Shown here one piece after another: positions 58,625-64,000 of a DNA stretch of 64,000 bases. The translations under genes were made by a program, and so were the position numbers. Source of the DNA: Fodinibius salipaludis. GTDB lineage: Bacteria > Bacteroidota > Rhodothermia > Balneolales > Balneolaceae. The DNA lies in contig NZ_NSKE01000006.1 of the NCBI RefSeq assembly GCF_002287075.1, positions 124,001 to 188,000 of the forward strand, in the 5' to 3' direction. The notes under the pieces are model-generated. The model was not told where the DNA came from. It made no database searches and saw only the letters and a program-made list of their open reading frames with translations. Within the stretch, counting starts at the first letter, position 1. Every line of letters starts with the position of its first letter.

Positions 58625-61180
58625 CTACTTTTCACTCATGATACTATTGAATCCGCCGGAAACAATATTTGTCAGATTGGAAAGCGCACGCGGCATCGAC
58701 CATCCCCCGGGACCCACCAGAAATTTAGGCTCCCAAGTGGGATTAAACTGGCTTTTATATCTCCTGACTTTTTTAAAGCCATAGATATTCTCACCGTAGG
58801 TATATACAAAATCTGCCAACTTATTCCATCCCGGGGAAAAGTCATGCTCATCCATTCCCGATAGCGGAGCCATTCCTAAATTGAACCATTCAAAATTCTC
58901 CTGTTTTCCCCAAAGCATCGTATGGATTAACATATAATCAATAATACCTGCTGGTGATTCCGGTCGATAACGAAGTAAATCGGTCGTTAACTCATGCTTG
59001 TGAGCCCCTTGCAGAATATTAGCAAATGCCAGCAGGTTTCCCCCCTTTTTAACAACTGCTATCGGAAACTGACTTAGGTATCCCTTATCAAAATAGCCCA
59101 CCGAAAAGCCGCGTTCTTTTTGATCCCTGGCACTAAGGCTGGCATCTGAAATAGCCTTAAGTTCGGGTAAATATGCTGCAACTGATTCTTGTGGAATAAT
59201 TTCAAAGCTATAATCCTGTTTTTCCAGCTCTCGATAGCCCGACCAAACCTTATTATGGATAGATTTTTCCGGATCAAAATTGGGCAGACTAATACGGGCT
59301 TCCTCTCCCAATTTATATAGCGTAAGTCCTAAATCAACATATTGTTCTAAATACTCCTCTCCCACCTGATAAAATAGCGGTCCATATCCCTGTTTAGAAC
59401 ATTCATCATAAAACTCCCAAATGAGTTCCTCCGCCTCATCGGCAGGCCCGACCGGATCGCCAAAAGTAACCCAATTTTGTCCTTCTCGAGTGAACATTAT
59501 GAATGAAGAGTTCGCCTCATTTATTAATACCTCTTTATCTCCCAACAATACCAGGTTGGAATCCGAACTTGGGGACCTGCTGCTAATATCTTTTGCAATC
59601 AGAAGTTCCTTTTTACCGGGTTCTTTTGTCTCTTTATTCTTAGGACGAATTAACTTTAAAAGCCCCACAATAACAGCAAAACCTAATACAGCAACCATTG
59701 CCCGCATATATCGTGGCCCATCCCCCATCAAAGAAAACTGCCACCAAAGATCTTTCTGATATTCTACGTGTCCGTACGAAAACATGCCAAGCCAAATAGC
59801 ACTGGCCAGCACCATCAGAATTAATGTAAACCAGCGGGCTGAAAAAAACTGATCCATCAATGATGTTTTACGGTGAAACTCATCACGGCAGGGTATCAAC
59901 GCAATAAGCATTACTGATAATATCGACGCCTCCTCATAATCAGCTCCCTTCAACAGGGAAAACAAAATGCCAAACACAAGCAGCCCAATTGTTAAATGAT
60001 ACGCCCCATCACTTCGTCGCTGCAATCCACTGGCCAATACCAGCAACGCGGCCCCCACCAAGCTGGCCAAAAAGTGCGACATCTCGATAACCGGGAGCGG
60101 AATAAAATGTTGTAACCATTCCATGCGAGGCACTTCTGAGGGAACAGCTCCCGAAAAAAGAAGAATAGCACCACCTATAAAAACAGAAAAACTCATGACC
60201 TGTGGCACAACGCGCGGCACCCAATTGGCGGCCTTACGCTGCAATACTTTAACCTTGCGTCGGTTGACAATATACTCTTGATAGCCCAATACAATTAATG
60301 CCCCGAGCAGTGGCAGGATATAATATATGATGCGATATACCACCAGGATTCCCAACACTTGTGAGCCGGGCATAAAGTTGGTCAGATACATCAGCATGAT
60401 AGATTCAAAAACACCAAGTCCACCCGGTACCTGACTAAATAATCCCACAATTTGTGCCAATAAAAACGCTCCTACAAAACTGAAGAAACTGATTCCCAGA
60501 TCCGGCAGTAATACATACAGTACAGATGCTGCCAATAACCAATCTACCGATGCTATTGCTACTTGCTGGAATGCCAGTTTTGAACTGGGAAATTGAAATG
60601 ACCAACTTTTAAAGGTGATCTCTTTTTTAAACTTATAACTCGCTACAATATAGGCCAGCACCATTACCAATAATATTGCTCCTAAAATGCGGAGTGATAC
60701 AAACGGAAGTACTACATCGTTTGGCAATTCGGGCGTAGCAAAAAGCAGTGCCATACCGGCTACAGCACAAAAACCTATCCAGAGTGTAAATGCACTAAAT
60801 GCGACAATCTGTGTAACCTGCATGCCCGTAAATCCCCATACCGAATAGATGCGATACCGAATAGAGCCGCCGGTGATTAAAGCCATCCCCATATTATGAC
60901 TAAATGCATACCCTACGTAGCCCGCGCGGATAATCTTTCCGGCTCCCAGATCCTCACCGATATACCGTACACCGAGCCCATCATATCCCGTTAGTAAAAG
61001 ATAGCTTAAAAAGGAAAGTACCAGCGAAAAAAGAATATACTGGTTGGGAATGTCCGACAACTGCGTCATCACTTCCGACATCTCGTACTGCTGCAGCTCT
61101 TGATCAATGAACCACAACGCAAAAGCGAAGAAAATGATGCTTATGAACGGCGTTAGTTTTTTGAGCTTCTTCTTCATCAA
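58625..61180 (-). CDS. mprF: Lysylphosphatidylglycerol synthetase/flippase MprF
   Basis: An 851-residue membrane protein that adds lysine from Lys-tRNA to phosphatidylglycerol and flips the product, giving resistance to cationic peptides. The N-terminal flippase has about 13 membrane helices within residues 1-520 (RYIGEDLGAGKIIRAGYVGY, FSQVPGGLGVFESIMLMYLT). The cytosolic LPG synthase with a GNAT-like fold follows (GPADEAEELIWEFYDECSKQ, FQVGEEYLEQY-type FYQVGEEYLEQYVDLGL, RYRPESPAGIIDYMLIHTML, WFNLGMAPLSGM). Both halves look intact. The amino acid transferred is not certain. It lies 23 bases after the Ig-like lipoprotein gene. Confidence 0.92.
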   Translation of the reverse strand: MMKKKLKKLTPFISIIFFAFALWFIDQELQQYEMSEVMTQLSDIPNQYILFSLVLSFLSYLLLTGYDGLGVRYIGEDLGAGKIIRAGYVGYAFSHNMGMALITGGSIRYRIYSVWGFTGMQVTQIVAFSAFTLWIGFCAVAGMALLFATPELPNDVVLPFVSLRILGAILLVMVLAYIVASYKFKKEITFKSWSFQFPSSKLAFQQVAIASVDWLLAASVLYVLLPDLGISFFSFVGAFLLAQIVGLFSQVPGGLGVFESIMLMYLTNFMPGSQVLGILVVYRIIYYILPLLGALIVLGYQEYIVNRRKVKVLQRKAANWVPRVVPQVMSFSVFIGGAILLFSGAVPSEVPRMEWLQHFIPLPVIEMSHFLASLVGAALLVLASGLQRRSDGAYHLTIGLLVFGILFSLLKGADYEEASILSVMLIALIPCRDEFHRKTSLMDQFFSARWFTLILMVLASAIWLGMFSYGHVEYQKDLWWQFSLMGDGPRYMRAMVAVLGFAVIVGLLKLIRPKNKETKEPGKKELLIAKDISSRSPSSDSNLVLLGDKEVLINEANSSFIMFTREGQNWVTFGDPVGPADEAEELIWEFYDECSKQGYGPLFYQVGEEYLEQYVDLGLTLYKLGEEARISLPNFDPEKSIHNKVWSGYRELEKQDYSFEIIPQESVAAYLPELKAISDASLSARDQKERGFSVGYFDKGYLSQFPIAVVKKGGNLLAFANILQGAHKHELTTDLLRYRPESPAGIIDYMLIHTMLWGKQENFEWFNLGMAPLSGMDEHDFSPGWNKLADFVYTYGENIYGFKKVRRYKSQFNPTWEPKFLVGPGGWSMPRALSNLTNIVSGGFNSIMSEK

Positions 61181-61203
61181 ACAGAGAGACTACTAATTCT
61201 GAT

Positions 61204-62835
61204 CTAATTGGGAAATTCGATGGTAAGATCGCCGGTCAGTCCTTTTTCTACCGGCACCTGTTTTCTAATATAATAAGGTTCGGGCTTTACGTACGGTTCA
61301 ACCTGTCCGTAATCCCAGCGTCCGTTGGTGTTTTCATCGTGATAAACCATTATTTTATAACTGAGCGGTGGTAAATTATCGATTTCTATCTGGTCTGTAA
61401 ACAAAGTATCCCTTTCAAAACCCGACTCCTCATTCTCAATACGCAATCGAACATTCTTCAGCGTAGAATCTTCCATCATGATATTCAACGATCCCATTTG
61501 TGAGGAATGCCAAATTTTCGGATCAAACTTGCGATAGTCTTCCACTCCGGGATCCCAAACCCGAACTTCATATGCCACCCCGTCTTTCCATTGGTCATCC
61601 GGATTAATACGCAATATATTTTGTTCGGTATCCACATTTGGCCACGATTCAATAAGGGAATCACCTTCGACAATTTTAAGCGAATCAGTAATTACGGATT
61701 CATCAATAGGTTTGGCATACGTAACTTCAAACGGTTCGCCGGGGTAATATCCGGAAACCGTATTTCTCTTTATGATCCTTTGTCGGGTCGTATCTTCTTG
61801 TGCAGAGCCGGTAAAAGAATCCGTGTAATCGGCAATGGAATTTTCCGATCCGTCAAAGATGCCTGTCGTAGTTAGGCTGTAACTCGATTCCGGCGCCAAC
61901 GAATCATTGCTGTGAGCAAATAAAATATAGGGTTCGTTGGGTTGTACATATAGTGGCCAAACCTGACTGTATTCATTCCCAAGCGTATCTGTTATTACAA
62001 TATTAGCGCTGTCAGACAGCGTAATATCCTCACTAAATCGCATTCTCATACGGTTTGAAGAAAATAAACCAACTCCTTGTATGGTCGGCTTTGTGGTATC
62101 TACAGAGGTAGAAAATAGCGTTCCAAGTGAATCTTTCCCTCCTTTCTCCAGCGTTATAAACTCTTTTTTAAAGGGTTGTGCTCTTTCCTGCTGCCGATCC
62201 CAAATTTTATTTCTGTTGCGGTCATCCACCCAAAAAAGTTTAAATTTCCCCTGAGGCAGATATGAGAATTGAAAGTGTCCCGATGTATCAGTAGAAGCAA
62301 TATAATCGGCCTTTTTTGTTAAATCATAAGGCTCGCGATAGAGCAAAATACGCTTACCTTCTGACCTTTCTCCCGTCGCTGCATCAATGACATTACCGAC
62401 AATCTCTCCTTTGTCGATTTCAGAGCCTGTGGAAACGGCAATCTTTTTAGGAGAAGACATTCCGTTATTGTTTGTATCGGTTAAATCAGTATCAATGGTT
62501 AATATAAGTGTCGTTGAATCAGGGATTTGACTATCGAATTCCACTTCAGCTGATTTCCGTCCCCAGTCAATATTATAAGAAATACCGATATCCGGCTCGA
62601 TTACGATAGCTTGATTGAGAGAAGAGCGCTCCACAAACTCAGAAAAATGAAGCGTAATACTTTCTCCCCTGAAATTAGTAGTACCGGTTTCAGGTTCGGT
62701 CCGTATAATTTCGGGACCCTTTTCATCGGGAGGTCCCCCTGTGGGCGATGTTGGCGTTGCACAACTTGCCATCACAATCCCCACTAAAACCAATAAGGCG
62801 ATAATCCAACCGCTGTTATAATTCACAAATATCAA
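61204..62835 (-). CDS. Ig-like domain lipoprotein (SbsA/Big_5-like)
   Basis: A 543-residue predicted lipoprotein with a lipobox VMASC (Cys25) followed by ATPTSPTGGPPDEKGPEIIR. The first 120 residues match the Big_5/SbsA Ig-like domain widespread in Bacteroidota (GTTNFRGESITLHFSEFVER, WGRKSAEVEFDSQIPDSTTL). A CNA-B-like or carboxypeptidase-regulatory repeat follows (GEIVGNVIDAATGERSEGKR), then more beta-rich repeats. It is likely an outer-membrane-anchored surface or periplasmic protein. Function is unknown. It heads a short transcript with mprF. Confidence 0.85.
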   Translation of the reverse strand: MIFVNYNSGWIIALLVLVGIVMASCATPTSPTGGPPDEKGPEIIRTEPETGTTNFRGESITLHFSEFVERSSLNQAIVIEPDIGISYNIDWGRKSAEVEFDSQIPDSTTLILTIDTDLTDTNNNGMSSPKKIAVSTGSEIDKGEIVGNVIDAATGERSEGKRILLYREPYDLTKKADYIASTDTSGHFQFSYLPQGKFKLFWVDDRNRNKIWDRQQERAQPFKKEFITLEKGGKDSLGTLFSTSVDTTKPTIQGVGLFSSNRMRMRFSEDITLSDSANIVITDTLGNEYSQVWPLYVQPNEPYILFAHSNDSLAPESSYSLTTTGIFDGSENSIADYTDSFTGSAQEDTTRQRIIKRNTVSGYYPGEPFEVTYAKPIDESVITDSLKIVEGDSLIESWPNVDTEQNILRINPDDQWKDGVAYEVRVWDPGVEDYRKFDPKIWHSSQMGSLNIMMEDSTLKNVRLRIENEESGFERDTLFTDQIEIDNLPPLSYKIMVYHDENTNGRWDYGQVEPYVKPEPYYIRKQVPVEKGLTGDLTIEFPN

Positions 62836-63082
62836 TGCTTACAGTTAGTAAAATTTCGGTGCAAAGATACAAATTTTCACTGCCTTTACAGATATAAAAT
62901 CTTTGATCGTATTCCACCATAAATTAATCTATAAAGAAGCTGAAGAACAATATATACGACAATACAATATCAATGATCAACCAACTACAATATTAAGCAA
63001 TCGGTTAATCAACTAAATTGTTACACCTTCTATATTCTATTAGTTATCTTTAGTTGGTTTTAATTGTAACTGTAAAAATATT

Positions 63083-64000
63083 ATGACTTTAGTCAAAACC
63101 GACCATTCGACACTGCTTGAACGTCCTGCGCTATATACCGATTATTATGAGCTTACAATGGCTCAGGGATATCTTCTGGCAGGCAGACAAGATGAAAGAG
63201 CCAGCTTTGATTACTTTTTTCGTGACATCCCTTTTGAAGGAGGATATGTTATTTTTGCCGGTATTGCCGACCTACTTAAGACCTTGCAAAACTTTCGCTT
63301 TCACGAAGATGAAATAGCATACCTGGCTAACCAGGGGTTTCATAAAGAGTTTCTCAATTACCTCCGTAACTTTGAGCTCACCGCCGATATTTATGCAGCA
63401 AAAGAGGGAGAAATTGTTTTCCCCCGTGAGCCTATAGTCCGCATAGAAGGAAGTATAATTGAAGCTCAAATTTTAGAAACGCTATTATTAAATTTTCTAA
63501 ACTTTGAGTCGCTGATTGCCACAAAGGCTTCTCGAATGAAATATGCCGCAGGGAATCGTAAAGTGCTTGATTTTGGTCTCAGGCGGGCACAGGGATACGG
63601 TGGGATCCAAGCAAGCAAAGCAGCTTATATTGGTGGCGTAGAAGCCACCTCAAACGTCTATAGCTCTTTTAGAGATAATATCCCTGCAAGTGGTACGATG
63701 GCACACTCCTGGATACAATCATTTGATGATGAGCTGACCGCTTTTCGCAAATATGCCGAATATTATCCGGATGATTGCATTCTTTTGGTTGATACCTATG
63801 ATACTCTCAATATTGGAGTCCCCAATGCCATTAAAGTAGGTAAAGAGCTGGAAAAAAGGGGACATAAATTAAAAGGCATCCGATTGGATAGTGGAGACTT
63901 GGCTTACTTTTCTCGTCAGGCACGCAAACAGCTTGATGAAGCCGGATTGGAATACGTTAAAATAGCAGCATCGAACCAACTCGACGAGCGACTTATCAAG
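63083..64000 (+). CDS. pncB: Nicotinate phosphoribosyltransferase (partial, cut by window end)
   Basis: The first 306 residues of an NAPRTase, which forms nicotinate mononucleotide from nicotinate and PRPP with ATP in NAD salvage. Conserved parts include LYTDYYELTMAQGYLLAG at the N-terminus, DFGLRRAQGYGGIQASKAAY, GTMAHSWIQSF with the histidine that becomes phosphorylated, LLVDTYDTLNIGVPNAIKVG, and LKGIRLDSGDLAYFSR. The remaining roughly 180 residues are beyond the right edge. The gene is divergent from the Ig-like lipoprotein gene, with an AT-rich promoter region in between. Confidence 0.93.
   Translation, partial: MTLVKTDHSTLLERPALYTDYYELTMAQGYLLAGRQDERASFDYFFRDIPFEGGYVIFAGIADLLKTLQNFRFHEDEIAYLANQGFHKEFLNYLRNFELTADIYAAKEGEIVFPREPIVRIEGSIIEAQILETLLLNFLNFESLIATKASRMKYAAGNRKVLDFGLRRAQGYGGIQASKAAYIGGVEATSNVYSSFRDNIPASGTMAHSWIQSFDDELTAFRKYAEYYPDDCILLVDTYDTLNIGVPNAIKVGKELEKRGHKLKGIRLDSGDLAYFSRQARKQLDEAGLEYVKIAASNQLDERLIK

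Noticed and set aside
63017-63052. Promoter-like TTG and TATCTTTAG before pncB
   Set aside because: The spacing of 24 bases and the imperfect -7 element are too weak to support a promoter call.
1-64000. CRISPR arrays, tRNA/rRNA genes, transposases, integrases or phage genes
   Set aside because: I looked for direct repeats with regular spacing, tRNA T-loop sequences and transposase motifs on both strands and saw none; this is by eye, so short or divergent cases could be missed.

Overview
The window looks like a chromosomal segment of a Gram-negative, Bacteroidota-like (FCB group) bacterium, most plausibly of the Balneolota/Balneolaceae. This is an inference from gene content and protein style: Bacteroidota-type MutL and RecO, a fused E1 alpha/beta 2-oxoacid dehydrogenase, IcmF, SatD plus DUF3307, Ig-like lipoproteins, and acidic proteins suggesting at least mild halophily. 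Base composition is moderate and even. I see no phage, transposase, CRISPR array, rRNA or tRNA, so this is mostly ordinary core chromosome with one catabolic island.

Left part (1-18 kb): a RecC fragment cut by the window edge, a DUF1499 membrane protein and an EamA exporter on the minus strand; a divergent fused E1 dehydrogenase; then a minus-strand group of a small basic/membrane protein, mutL and a tRNA-queuosine mannosyltransferase homologue. icd follows on the plus strand with a strong terminator. A minus-strand run comprises uvrC, an ECF sigma factor with its overlapping putative anti-sigma factor, recO, an HtrA/Do protease and an LPP20-like lipoprotein.

Middle (18-36.7 kb): mostly plus-strand single genes. 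These are an RluA pseudouridine synthase with a coupled methyltransferase, an anti-sigma-like protein, OsmC, a zinc ribbon protein, a DsbA/FrnE thioredoxin-fold protein, an MltB-type transglycosylase, a matrixin-like metalloprotease with a long coiled coil, a GNAT remnant, a cupin, a membrane metal-dependent hydrolase, a CvfB-like S1 protein, a 48-residue membrane peptide and a UPF0182 protein. RmuC, the SatD/DUF3307 pair and a five-PAS histidine kinase are on the minus strand.

Translation and cell-division block (36.8-46.9 kb, plus strand): thrS, infC with an AUC start codon, rpmI, rplT, pheS, pheT, a coiled-coil protein overlapping zapA, a YmdB-type phosphodiesterase, lolD and a YfgM-like TPR protein. 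Convincing terminators follow infC and rplT.

Right part (47-64 kb): a minus-strand sugar-oxidation cluster (GMC oxidoreductase carrying a CX2CX2CX3C motif, its gluconate-dehydrogenase subunit-3-like partner, a DUF1080 lipoprotein, two Gfo/Idh/MocA oxidoreductases, a sugar isomerase-like TIM barrel and an esterase-like alpha/beta hydrolase). Together these suggest exported 3-keto-glycoside oxidation and hydrolysis. It is followed by IcmF (isobutyryl-CoA mutase), MprF, an Ig-like lipoprotein and the start of a divergent pncB. IcmF could take isobutyryl-CoA produced by the branched-chain 2-oxoacid dehydrogenase whose E1 lies at the left end.

The most interesting items are the AUC-started infC, the sugar-oxidation island with a possible Fe-S GMC enzyme, a three-tier symmetric hairpin after the E1 gene, the inverted-repeat-rich leader of the ECF sigma factor, and the queuosine mannosyltransferase homologue.
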